Positions 1 to 11,590 of a stretch of 64,000 nucleotides of DNA are shown one piece after another (the first letter of the stretch is position 1; every line of letters starts with the position of its first letter). The translations under genes and the position numbers were made by a program. Origin of the DNA: Ottelia alismoides (lineage: Eukaryota; Streptophyta; Magnoliopsida; Alismatales; Hydrocharitaceae); assembly GCA_037367405.1 (NCBI GenBank), contig JAZKJV010010529.1, positions 310,001 through 374,000 of the forward strand, read 5' to 3'. The notes beneath the pieces were generated by a model. It made no database searches and was not told where the DNA came from. It saw only the letters and a list, made by a program, of their open reading frames with translations.

Positions 1-548
1 ATAGCTAATAAAAATAAAATAAAATTTATTTAATACTCCAAGTAATATGTTGTAAATAAATAAAATACAAAATTGGGGTATTTGGCAAAAATAAGAAAAT
101 AAAAATAATTGTATAAAATACATAGGTATTTTATACCTATACATCATATACTATAATGTATATATCACAATTTATTTTTCATAAAAATAAATAAAAATCA
201 CAGAAAAATAGTTTGAAAAATAACAAATAATTTTTATTTTATAAACTTTTTAAAATAAATTCGTTTGCTATTTTTAATTGAATTTTCAAGTATTTTTATG
301 TATCTTTTTCTGATTGGTCCAGTGTGGATTGTTGACCCCGGTCAACTGCCCCCCTAGACTTTTCTTCGCTCGTATCCGGTTTCCACCCGAATCTCTCCTA
401 ATTTTCCTGAACTGATCCGACCACCATCCTTATTACTCATCTACTATGATTATCGAGGGACGATATACGATCCACGCTCGATGCATTCTCTAGGGATCCG
501 TCTCTCAATTCACGCACTCAAGCTCCATCTTTCTCGGACCCTGCAGAG

Positions 549-555
549 TATAAAT
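549..555 (+). promoter_or_regulatory. TATA box of LTR-a
   Basis: TATAAAT followed by a C-rich leader. The same box lies at the same place in the other LTR-a copy (33,452). It would set the start of the LTR transcript. Confidence 0.45.
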
Positions 556-802
556 TCTCCTGGAGCCGCACCTTATTCTTCATCTTTGGTCGCTCCCTTG
601 TCTCCAGTGACCTCCACCTCAATGCACGAGTTACAGCGTGCGATAGAGGGTGTTGTAGAGAAGATTCGAGTCATGTAACCTCAGGTCCGGCGAACTCATT
701 GTCGTGCTCCACCGCAAGGAGAGCCCAGCCTCTGGACCCGTGGAACCATTGAGGCGAAGACCCCCAGAGGTCCCTGACCTTCAAACTAGATGACTCCATT
801 CA

Positions 803-810
803 CCAGGTAG
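803..810 (+). promoter_or_regulatory. splice-donor-like site in the LTR-a leader
   Basis: CCAG|GTAG, with the GT at 807, lies 258 nt after the TATA box. The second copy has CCAG|GTAC 260 nt after its TATA box. The conserved spacing suggests that the leader transcript could be spliced. No acceptor was identified. Confidence 0.3.
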
Positions 811-2839
811 CTTGGATTACTTCTTGTTTGCTATTGACTCTAGATTTTCACATTTGGGTTGATTTCCGTTCATCAACCCCGTTCATCATGATCGAATCAT
901 CCGATCGCCTTCCCGACGATGCCATCACTGCCGTCGACCTTCTCTACATCTTCTACACCCTTCCATTCACCTCGTTTTCCCAGGAATGAGCACCCATGCC
1001 CTCCTTCATCGTCGCATTGCTGGAGGGCCACTCATCGCCTCATCGACCAACCATTCCACGCACTAATGGTCGAGGCACTTTGCGCTCAACCCAGTGGCTC
1101 GTCTGTGCAGGTCTAGAGCCCAAAGGGCCTCATCTGGAGGTTCAAACAACAAAGCATAGAAGCTCCAGATCTCCAGCTTCGTCGCACCGTTCCCGATGGT
1201 CCCAGCCTCATCGGAGCATCATCATCACTACGGACAAGCGCCAGCATCATTTCCCCCATCGGAGCAGCCCCGGAGGACATCTCAGCACATAGCAGGTGGT
1301 CGAAGCTTGCTTGAGGTGAGTTCTTCGTCATTCTTTCAGGAGGCGTCTCCTCCGTCAGATCTAGGCTCCCTCTAGTTCTGATCGTGATTGTTCATCGTCG
1401 GGGAATCCTTGATCGCCCGATCCATCTGAGGATCAACTGTCAGCCGTCCATCGCCGAACTGGTATCACCCATGCTCAGTTGTCCGATCATAATTAGATCT
1501 GTTCAGTCGTTCGATGGCTAATAAGAAGGGCATTTGCACTTAGGCCTTGTTATCTTTTTGCATTTATTTCCTAGTCTTGTAAATATTTTTCAGAGTTGTT
1601 TTTAGTTTGGACCTTTTGCATCCAGGACCTTATGCTTATGTTATTTGCATTTTGGTCCCTTTGTTTGTATATCACATGATCAGCCACATGAACTCTGGAT
1701 TATTTGCATGTTTCGTCCTGGATTTCATGGTTGTTAATGAATGAATCTTTATGAATAGGATTTACATTTATACCCCTGAGTGCTGGGTTCACGTGTCGCC
1801 CACGTGCGGATCTGGTTGTTTTGCAGATTGAGCGCTAAACTATTTCCACATGTTACTGTTTGGCTAATAACTTTCAATAATTGCTTATAGGTCCATGTCT
1901 GTTGTGTGTTTGATTTTTTCTTTAATAAACAGAAAATATTGTCCAAAAATCACGAGATATTAACACATGGCTCCTCCCATGTTGTAGGAATTTATGTGAA
2001 TTTTTGGTTTTATTTCCTTTTCTTTTAACATTTTTAAAAATTCAAAAACCAAAAAATTTACATCTGTCTATTTTCAAAATAAAAATTAAAAATATTAAAA
2101 ACCCTTAAAAATTTTATAAAAAAATCCATCTCTGCTTGTTTTGTGTCGTTTTAATTACTGTCCAATGTTTGTTGCATTTCCACTTATAAAAACCATAACA
2201 AATAAAAAGAGTAAAAAACTTAGAAAAAATCAGTAGAAATTCATAAAAAAATCGAAACAAATGTATTTTCACTCGCTGTAGTTAGCTTTTTATCTCTACT
2301 TTGTCATAAAATTGCTGCTTAAATTTTATAGGCATTTTAAGCAATTTTAAATTGCCTTTAGATTCTGGTTGTACACTGTTTATGATTTTTGGCCTTGATT
2401 GATTTTTAGAAAATTATTTAAAATCAGAAAAATCTAGAAAAAATAACAAAAAATTTGCAATTTTAAGAACCCAAAAATATTTTTATTTGAATTTTCTGAG
2501 TGTTTTTTATGCTATAAATAATTATTGAATTGTGAGTTTTTGTGTTCTTTTATCCTGTTTCTTGATATTAAAAATTACAAAAAAATTTGAAAGATTAAAA
2601 ACCACCAGTTTTGATATTTTTGGGATTCTCGAGTACTTCGTAGCGTTAGTATCACGTGCTCATTGTGTTCGACCCTGTTAGCTATACTTGGTAAATTAAA
2701 ATAACAAGACCGTTATTTGTGCTTGATTGATTGATTTTTATCTTGGTGGTCTTCTTTTTCTTGTTGAATCTGACCTGAGTGGTTGAGGTCGCAACGACCT
2801 TTGATACCAATTTACTTTAGTCGCTCAGGCCGCTCATCA

Positions 2840-5800
2840 ACAGTCTCCATTAGACCACTACTAACTTTTGAGTTAATATAAATTCAATACCTTTAAAACA
2901 AGACCAAATTCCAAAGAATCGGATTTTGTACGTGAAACTTGGATTTTGGACCCCCTATTATATTTTATACATATTGACCAAACTACCCCTTTATTTTAAA
3001 TTTTTATTTTCTTAAATATTAAAAAGTAAAAAACTTTGGTTTAATTTGTAAATATTTATTTTATATTTTATATGATTTTATTTTAATTTTTTTATCTTTT
3101 TATATAATGCCAAAAATTATGCAAAAGATAAAAATACAGTATCTTATTCATATAAGGTACACCTGATAAATACTTTTTTGTACAAATGACTTCTTTTGAT
3201 TTTTGATCCTTCACGGAAGTTGTAGATCTCGTCGAGACAAACAATTTGTTGTTGATTACTTTTTTTCGATGTCTTTTGTTATTTTTTCAATTTTCTTTTG
3301 ATTTAATTTTTACTTTTTCTCGGAATGACATGTGGCCACTTCTTAAGCTGCCATGCGTCACCCTCATATTTATTTATTTATTTTCATATCTTTATTTATT
3401 TTTATTTATTTTTATTTATTTTATTTAAAATAATTTTTTTATTTGAATTATTATGATTATTTATTTTTATTTTATTATTTATTTTTACACTCAACTTGTG
3501 GTTGCACCCGTGCACGCCACGTGGCGCCTCCAACTCCCCTCCTTCTCCCTTTGCTCTGCTCCCTCCCACTCACCCATGTAGTCGTGTTGCACACGTTCAA
3601 CCCCTCTCGGGTGCGTCTCTCTCTCTCTCCTCTAACTGACTCCACGCTTTGTGCGGGTGGTTGCACAACCCCTTAGCCCTCTGCTTCTCGCAGTGGGGTG
3701 ACATAACCCTCTGGTTGTGTAAGCGCCTCATCTGTACAACCACTTACACGATCTCCAATACAATCCCTCTTCCTACCCTGTGTCTCTCCCCTTGCCCCTC
3801 CGCCAGACTGGCAACCACCGTCCACTTTCCTCGCTTTGGTAGTCTGCTGCCCCCCTTCTGCAACAGCCTCCCTATCTCTCTCCCACCTCCTCCACCACCC
3901 TTTGGCCACACTTCTTGTGCACTACAACCTAGTTTAAAATGGGGACCTACCTCCCCCGTTGCCTTTCAACCTCCATTTCACGAGAGAGATTGCGAGCTCC
4001 TTCTTCTTGCATCGGTGGTAGCGAGGGCAAGAGTATCAAGTTGAGCGACCACCGGTACCATCTCAGGCATGATCTAGTGACATCATCGTTGCCGCTACGA
4101 GTTTCCTCGAAGCTTGATAAGCTCGTTGCATGGCTACGCATCTTGAGAAAGGACTTGTCAGATACCATCTCCAACACCCCAAGCTCTTCATACAACTTCT
4201 CAGGTAAAGCCTCTTTCCCTTCCTTCTTCTCTTTTCCTCCTCTTCCTTCCTCTTATTCTTTTGTTTCTATTTCTTCCTTGATTTACTCTACTCCATGTCA
4301 CAATCTCTTTACCAAATCATCACTTCTTCTTCTTCATCTCCATTATCTCTTTCGCCTCAACATCATCACCCACTTTGATCACCGTCGATAATTGTCACAC
4401 TTAGAGAAGAGCCATTAGAACCCCATCGCGCACCACTCAATCATCATTCTCTAGGACTCCAAGACCCACTCGAGCATTGTTTGAGATTGTCCTTCAACCT
4501 CTCTAGGAACCCATCTCAGCTTTGCAAGAGCTGAGATCACATATCCTTCTTGGTTGCTGTTGAGGCCACCACCGTCGCTTGCCGCTCCAAGTCGACCACC
4601 TCACTAATCACCTTTGACTTAGCTACTTCTCCATCGATAGCCACCCTGATGCCTACCACCATGTCCATGTGTCGGCTATGAGAAAGGAGTAGGATCACCC
4701 ATTACTTGATCTCCTCGAAGTAACCGTCTCCTTGGACGTTACTTGACCCGCTACCCCCACCACCCGCTGCTCTGAGGCTCGGACATGTGTTGGTCGAGCC
4801 CTTGGAGCCTGTTCTCCTCGCACCAGCTTCCTTCGTGCCCTTCGTCTCGAGATTTATGCCTTCCTCCATCCATCGTTTATGCCTCGGTGACTTCACAACC
4901 ACAAGAAAATCTCCTTTATCCTCCCACCCTCGACCGTACCACCATCATCATTAACACACGGATAGATGTCCTCGACATTAGCTTGCTATCTTGGTGCATG
5001 TTCCAGACCGCCCTTGACTCTGCTCCTTGGGATGAACTTTGACCGCTGCCCAAGTAGACCCCCCCCCAAATCACGTGAGGAGCATGCGGGGCGAGGGAAT
5101 CTTACAACCAATCCCCTACTCTTCCAATATTTCCCACTCCAATTCCCCTAGCCAGGGCACGTGAAAGGCATGTGCCCCGGCCCCTTGGAAATTTACATGA
5201 AGGTCCGCTACAGATTTGTAATTCACACCGAAGCCACCATTTAACAAGCATCATGTGTGCTACACGTGAGTGCTCCTAAATTTGCGCCAAGGCCCCCATA
5301 GAACCACAAAATCACACATACCTCCAGCTCCCAAGCAGACATGTTCCATGCACATGCCCTAGTGTAGAAATTGCATAAGATCCCCTTCGGGTCTAGGTAT
5401 CTTCATCTTAGTCACCACATTAGCTTTTATTTCATTTTCTTATTTTTCATATACATCCATGTGTTTACATATTTATTTGATCATTCATTTCGCATCAACT
5501 TTTTATTTTTTAAATTACATATATTAGAAATCTTGGTGCTTTATCTTAATAGATGTCTGATTGAATTTTTAGGAGCCATGGTTTATTTAATATAAAATTT
5601 TGGTTAAAAATTACACATTTTGCCTACTACATGCTTTTTCATTGATATTAAATTAATCGCTGCTCAAAAATTTCCCAAAAACTCACAATAGGTAGATTTT
5701 AGGTGTTTTACATAGTGCCCAACAATCATCTTGTTTGCATGTATAAAAATTATTCTGCCTCTCACGTAGATATTTCTAGGATAATTTAATCTCTGGAAAA

Positions 5801-6225
5801 TATTGATGTTTGGTAATTATTAAAATTAATTTTCTCAAAATCTCCTAGTCTGCATATTTTATTCCTAATTAATTTATATTTAATCTAAAAATTCCAAAAA
5901 AATAAACCAACTTAGTTTTGCATTCGTACACATTTTGCTTAAGTTTCATTGGGTTTGGAGTTCATTTGATAGAAGTTTACAGTTTAGCACCTAAAATTTG
6001 CGAAATTTGCATTTCATTCACAATTTGCATTTAGAAATACCAAAAAATATTCCCTTAAAATCTAAGCTTTAGATCGACTATAAATCAACCTAAGGATAAA
6101 ATTCCCTCCCTGAGTATGACCTTCGGCTTGCCCAAGTAAAAAAATTTGTCTGCTTTCTTTAATTGGATAAATTATTAATTAGAAGTTTTTGATTAATCTG
6201 AATTGCATACCTACAAAGAAAATCA
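2840..6225 (+). repeat. LTR-b copy, first ~375 bp missing
   Basis: From about 2,870 it aligns with 63,360-64,000 and, inverted, with 61,130-57,761. Shared landmarks are the GAAACTTGGATTTTGGACC block, the GTAGATCTCGTCGAGA palindrome core at about 3,221, GACATGTGGCCAC at 3,329, the GC-rich leader at 3,490-5,350 and the end block CCTCCCTGAG near 6,103. The right end, set by comparison with the nested copy, is near 6,225. The left end is cut by LTR-a. At 4,201-4,206 there is a donor-like CAG|GTA, matching one in the nested copy. GC-rich reading frames here (such as 3,649-4,044 and 3,939-4,391) look like leader DNA, not genes. Confidence 0.65.
3364..3436 (+). repeat. TTTAT/TTATT low-complexity tract
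   Basis: Simple repeat of TTTATT units inside LTR-b. Confidence 0.8.
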
Positions 6226-6339
6226 ACGTTTATTTCGCCAAATTAACTAGGGTAGTTTTTGGGTTTTCATAGAGACACTTATTTACACATTGTTTGTTGA
6301 TCGTGTTTAATTAGCAGAGCATTGCAAAACACTCCCCAT

Positions 6340-6700
6340 TACCTATTCACGAGAGTAACCTCAACATTGAAGAGATTGCAGATCATGGAGATATTGATAC
6401 TAATATGATTGATTTAATAGAAGATAGTGGCCAATTTGAAAGTTTTATTAAAGATATTAAAAGCTGATTGTTCCTACAAGCAAGATTAGTCATTTGAAAT
6501 TCTTTCTAGACCTATTTAAGATTAAGACACAACATAGAGTTACATCAAGATGCATGAGTGAACTGTTAGATTTACTACGTGAGGTGTTGGAAATGGATAA
6601 ATGTTTTCCAAGGAGTTGGTACAAGGTAAAGAAAGAGATTAAGAAATTAGGTTTGCACTTATAGAAGGATTTTATATGTTTAAAGTGAAGATAAATAAAG
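6340..6700 (+). pseudogene. CACTA (En/Spm) TNP2-like transposase fragment
   Basis: Translation from about 6,470 to 6,690 follows the conserved N-terminal part of plant CACTA transposases (TNP2/TNPD). Recognisable pieces are SHLKFFLDLFKIKT, then SELLDLLREVLEMDKCFP and WYKVKKEIKKLGLHL. In the family these correspond to the LFxLK..., LLELLK... and YEAKK...LGLxYxKIHACPNDC segments. A stop codon replaces the tyrosine region just before the expected KIHACPNDC motif, which is not preserved. The protein would bind element ends and cut and paste the element. Upstream (6,361-6,465) an acidic stretch in nearby frames could be its N terminus. I could not follow the catalytic core further downstream. It is a dead fragment. 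Confidence 0.6.
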
Positions 6701-8793
6701 ACGATTATTTGATCGGTGTTTATATAAAGAGTTATTTGAGATCATGATGTCATGGATATTATGGAATCATAAAGGAGATTGTTGAAATGTTATTTAATCA
6801 CAATCGTCGTATTGTGTTGTTCATTGGTTCATTGATTCTGATGAGGACATTTTTCAGTTGGATCGCAAGCATGGTTATATTAGTCTTAATAAAATACATA
6901 TGCTATTGTATAATAAAGAGCTACTTGTTCTCGATTGTCAGGTTTCTCAACTTTTTTTACCTTTTCATAATAAATATCATGATGGGTTATTCCGATAAAT
7001 AATATTCATCGGGGTTGTTATGATATTAAAAGTGAAGAAAATAGTCATTCTCCAAAAGATTTCACTTATCAGAATGTTAATGACTACATGTATATTTTTC
7101 ACTTATTAGAATGTTAATTATTACTTGTATATTTCACTTATGAAAAAGTAGTCGCTTGGGGATGCTCATCCAAACGCGTGTCCCTGAATATATTAGATAC
7201 TAGGGTAGTGAGAATCATGAGATAAAAGATCGAATTTTACGTAAACTTGTGATAAGTATGATAAATTTCCATATTTATGTACTTTATATCTTTTTGACTT
7301 TCCATTATTTTATTGAAATAACATTTTTAATGGGTTTTATTATATAAAATGATGTTTTGAATGAGATGATAATCCCTTGGTTCATGCTAAAATCCCCTTC
7401 TGTGCGACAAAGATGCATAGAGGTTGGAGAAATAATTGTCAATGAGTGAGGTTGTTTTCATAAAAAAATCCTGAGAATTTGTAATAATTTTTATAAAATT
7501 ATTTTATATATTGTCTTCAACCAATATCTTAAGGAAGCACGTCTACTTATTCCAGGATCAATTCCTCGAAAGGATTGCGTTGAGGCTTGCAACTATTGTT
7601 TGTCTAAATTATTTGAGGTAACTTGTAATATATTTTTTAATTAATCCAACTTAATAAATTAGTAGTATATTTAAAATATCTTTTTTAGCTGAGTCCATCT
7701 AAAAATAAGCTGAATATAAGCAAACAACCCTTTGCTAGGCATGGACAAGGAAGGAGAAGTGTTGATTACATGAAACTCAATAGGGTAATATTTACATGTC
7801 ATAAATGTTCTTCATATTTAATAGTATAATTTATAAATAATACTTTATAGAGTTAGGAACATGAGAATGAAATTCTTGATCTAATGTAGACCTCAAAACT
7901 CTTAAAAGAGGAGTGGGGATGACAATAGTTCTCATTTGTGATGTCATGAGAGCCACAAAAAAATTAACATTTATATTTTATCAAACTTTTTGTTCATTAT
8001 TTTAATTAAATAAAAAAAAGTATATGACTCAACATTTACATCCGATGCAACTAATAGATGGTAGTGGCGTACCGACCTCTCCAACGACTCAAAAAAAGCA
8101 TTCTTATATGCTTTCCCGAAATAACACCCTAGTTGTGTTCAATGTGGAGTTATTGCAATGAAAATCATTATAAATTATTGAGGTAATAGGGGTGTGGAAT
8201 TCGTTTAGGAAGTTTAGCACATGCATTTTGAGTTAGAACACGTGAAAAATGTTATTTTGAAAATAAGAGAAACAACTTATATGAACATTAAGAAAATGCT
8301 CACTCTCATACTTTCAAATCAGATGAGTTAGGAGTCTCCTTCATTAACTTTCCCCCTTTCATCCTCCAAATGATCCACCGCCTCTGAAAACCAAAAGTCT
8401 AATATTGTAATTTCTATTCTTATTGTGATTTTATTATTAAATTAATATTGTAATTTTTTTCTTATTTTAATATATTCATTTATTTATAAAATTGGATTTT
8501 AGAATTACATATTCTTAAAAATTGAAATCAAATTTGGATGACACATTTGGTTTTGATTTTTATTTTATAGATGTTTTCAACTTATTCCATGTAGTGGCTA
8601 AACTAATAGGATAGAGTTACAAATGCCGGGTTAACTATATCATTACTGGTGATACTTAACCACTATTATTGTTGTCGACATTATCGATTGTTATAGGTCA
8701 TACCCATTAGTATTTATAAAATAGAAGCAACATAGTGATGCCGACGGTTATCAAGAAATGGCAGTGGTGAATGAACCATCGATATTACTTTAG
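6701..8793. other. AT-rich remnant, probably the rest of the CACTA element
   Basis: Many short broken frames on the plus strand and no protein domain I can name. The right part (8,600-8,790) holds GCCGACGGTT and ACCATCGAT-like motifs that resemble the subterminal repeats of CACTA elements, but no clear CACTA...TAGTG end pair was found. TGTAGTG at 8,589 is a weak candidate for the end. Confidence 0.25.
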
Positions 8794-9740
8794 TGATGAA
8801 TCTACTTTTCATCGTCTTTATTCATTTTAGATTAAAATCCCTTATAAAGCACATGTTTATATTACTAAATATATATTCTTACTAACATGCATCTGTTTGT
8901 AAACATTTTACATTTATAATTATTTTAACCTAAAATAAAAAAAAAGAAAAATAAAGAAAATAAAATATTGTATAAATGTAATAGATATGGGCAAACCCGG
9001 ACCCCGAGAGAAGGTCAAGACTTGGCCTAATTGACCATAAATAAAGTAGGGGGACATAGGGTCTTTAATTAGAAAATAATAAAATTGTGAATACTTTTCA
9101 TTTTTTATTTATTTTGTGTATTTTATATACAACTTATACTATTTTATTTGTCCATAAATTGACCTCAAATAAAATAATTTACTAACAAATATTATATTTT
9201 CTAAATAATAAAAATAATTACAAAATAAAATCGTGTACAGAATAAAAGTAACCACATTCAGCAAAAACCATAAAGCAATAATTGAAAGGTTGATTCACGC
9301 TCCATATGGACTCGAATTGAATTAAACTCACTTCCATCGTATTCGAAATTAAATTATGTTTAAAATGGCAGTAGTTCAAAATTTTTGGAGTTATAGTTTG
9401 AAAGACGGTCTTCTAGGGTGGTTTTATTGTATTTATTTATTCATATTTATTTTTATACATATTATGTTTTTAAATAATTGTAAATATTTTTAACAATTAT
9501 TCAAAATTAAAATAAAAATATATAAAGCATAAAATAATATAATTTCCTTATTTAACTATGTGTATAATGTACCATAGTATATATTATTTGTATATACTTA
9601 ATTTCATTATATAACCACCACAAAAATATTTAATAACTAACATTTATTATTTAAACAGTAAAATGATGAATTTTTTTAATGTAAATTATATATGTGCTTG
9701 TATGTACGAGTTATCACTTTGGATATGCATTTACAACATA
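8794..9740 (+). repeat. LTR-c, first ~0.95 kb
   Basis: Starts TGATGAATCTAC and aligns base for base over most of its length with the reverse complement of 62,469-61,550. Shared blocks are the TTTTCATC start, GAGAGAAGGTCAAGACTTG near 9,005, the purine block AAAGTAGGGGGACA at 9,043, CATAAAGCAATAATTGAA near 9,270, and TTTTTGGAGTTA at 9,382. The similarity fades near 9,700-9,740 and the rest of the LTR is absent here. A matching remainder lies inverted at 15,297-17,805. Confidence 0.65.
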
Positions 9741-10990
9741 AAATACCTGGAGAAGGAACCCTTCGCCATGATGGGAGAACTTGGATGTCATTAATATGAT
9801 CCTCCATATTTTATTAAAATTCTAATTAATCATTATGAATCATATTCACATAATAAATTCTTCCAAGGGAATTATACCTCTAATTACAATAGAGTGTCTA
9901 TTTTAATTAGATTTAATTAATTTAATCATATTAAATCAATTATCAGTACAATCAATCAACCAACAAACAATGAGGGTTTGCTTAATTTACCATATAATAT
10001 TAGCTCTCACAAGTATGCATTATTCTTGAGTTTTAGTAATTAGCGTACAATTTGATTTACTCATATTACCATTTTTTCGAAATGAATGAAGCTAGGTCGG
10101 ACAAATAATGTTAGTAGGGAGTTTTCCACTCCAAATGTCTCTAATTAAGTAACCCATTATAATATCCACGAACTAGATACCATCACTATAACGATTTGAG
10201 ATTAATAATCATTGGATCAATGTAATTGCAGTTATATCGATCATTACTTTAATGATAGATATGATATTATATATAATAATCACTCATAAATACTAGGTAT
10301 CTTAAAACAATTTTGATATCCTAAATTTCCAATAATATCAAGCAAATATGTATTCCATGTAAAAGTTGACCTAAAGCTATTGTCGGTTAAATTAGGGTTT
10401 TTGTCTTGAAACATACATTCATTGGTGATTGATGTTTAATCAAATATTTCCCTAAATATTATGCATCAATTTAATAATGTAAAATCCATAATTTTCTTGA
10501 TTTACATTGAATGATAAATACATTAGAAAATAATCTTGATGATCCAATCATTATCCAACCCATCTCCACTAAATACAGAATATCTAGGGCAAATGGATTC
10601 AGAATTGAAGAAATAAATTACATTTATTTGCTGGTTTAATTATATACATAATTAAATTATTTATTTCAGGTTTCTTGATAAGAAAAATTAACCAAAAATT
10701 AATTTGTTATATATCCGTGAATACATGTAAAAACAATGTCACTAGATGAACTTTTCGAAATTTAATTTATGCATATGTAGTGAAAACTATTGGCTACTGA
10801 TTTGTAGAAATATTTAGACATTCTAAATACATTTATTATCAAAAAAAATTCCAAACAATGACTAAACATGTGTTTTTACATGTTAGTGAAAAACGATTTG
10901 AAACATACAACTCATGCATAAACAATGAGTCCCCGCTTCCGATATACAAAACCTTGTTCCTTATGGTTTGGATCAGATCCAAGACCTTTA
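9741..10990. other. AT-rich DNA, possible copia leader
   Basis: No domain or long frame seen. If the copia LTR at 11,010-13,479 is a 5' LTR read on the minus strand, this would be the leader that follows its primer-binding site, but no gag is recognisable. Confidence 0.2.
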
Positions 10991-10991
10991 A

Positions 10992-11007
10992 CCAATACTC
11001 TAACACA
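10992..11007 (-). other. degenerate initiator-tRNA primer-binding site of copia
   Basis: The minus strand reads TGTGTTAGAGTATTGG. This resembles the TGGTATCAGAGC site, complementary to the initiator methionine tRNA 3' end, used by most plant copia elements. It lies two bases past the CA end of the LTR. Several changes make it uncertain. Confidence 0.35.
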
Positions 11008-11490
11008 CTTGAATGCTAGTGTATAGGCATTAGTGCATCACAAAAGTGTGTAAATCACATCAAAACAATTTATGGAAAATAGTAGTACTAGTTGCAGTGG
11101 GCAGTGAAATTTAAAATTTTTATTAGATGAAATCACATGATATGAGAAAATTCTCAAATCATTTCATAAAGATTATAAATAAGTCAAATAATTCCCTTTT
11201 GAAGCATGATGGTGATCACATGTCTCTAAACAAAGAAACCTTCTATCTCAAGTCTAATCCAATGAAGGATGCACTTGCATGAGCGTGGATAAGATGTATA
11301 GATCCCACAATCTGAGTTGATGATCTAAGCATGGTGTCACCTAGTTTCATATCATGAAATGGATAGACTTCCTCACAAACAAGATGCACTGAAGTAGGTG
11401 GAGATCCACGAGCAGACGATATGGTTGCACAATGGTGTTGTGATGATGGCGAAGCTCTTACAAGCAATAAAATTGGCAACCACAATATTG

Positions 11491-11508
11491 AGAGAGAGAG
11501 AGAGAGAC
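11491..11508 (+). repeat. (GA)n microsatellite
   Basis: Simple repeat; the complementary (CT)n lies at 43,153-43,176 in the other LTR copy, in the leader after the TATA box. Confidence 0.85.
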
Positions 11509-11583
11509 TTTGGGCGTGTATGATAATGGAGAGAGATTTGTTGCTCTTGAAGTTCTAAGAGAAAGATCTAGGTCTAGACTTTC

Positions 11584-11590
11584 TTTTATA
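11584..11590 (-). promoter_or_regulatory. TATA box of the copia LTR
   Basis: TATAAAA on the minus strand, followed by a CT-rich leader. It is the same as TATAAAA at 43,074-43,080 in the second copy. It points the LTR transcript away from the adjacent RT relic. Confidence 0.45.

Larger units (their letters stand above)
1..2839 (+). repeat. LTR-a copy, Athila-type, left end outside window
   Basis: Long terminal repeat remnant that aligns by eye, in order, with about 32,900-35,743. Shared blocks are the AT-rich start, the GC-rich stretch from about 300 to 1,560, the TATA box, a CAG|GT site, the block near 1,500-1,620 and the end near 2,700-2,839. It ends TCATCA, complementary to the TGATGA that begins the family's other LTRs. 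The next base is already in a different LTR (LTR-b), entered about 375 bp from that LTR's own start. I therefore read this as a solo or 3' LTR inserted in LTR-b. Short reading frames in its GC-rich part match no protein I know. Confidence 0.72.

Noticed and set aside
3649..4391. Overlapping plus-strand frames of 131 and 150 residues
   Set aside because: Leader of LTR-b with a donor-like site inside; not kept in the nested copy and no known domain.
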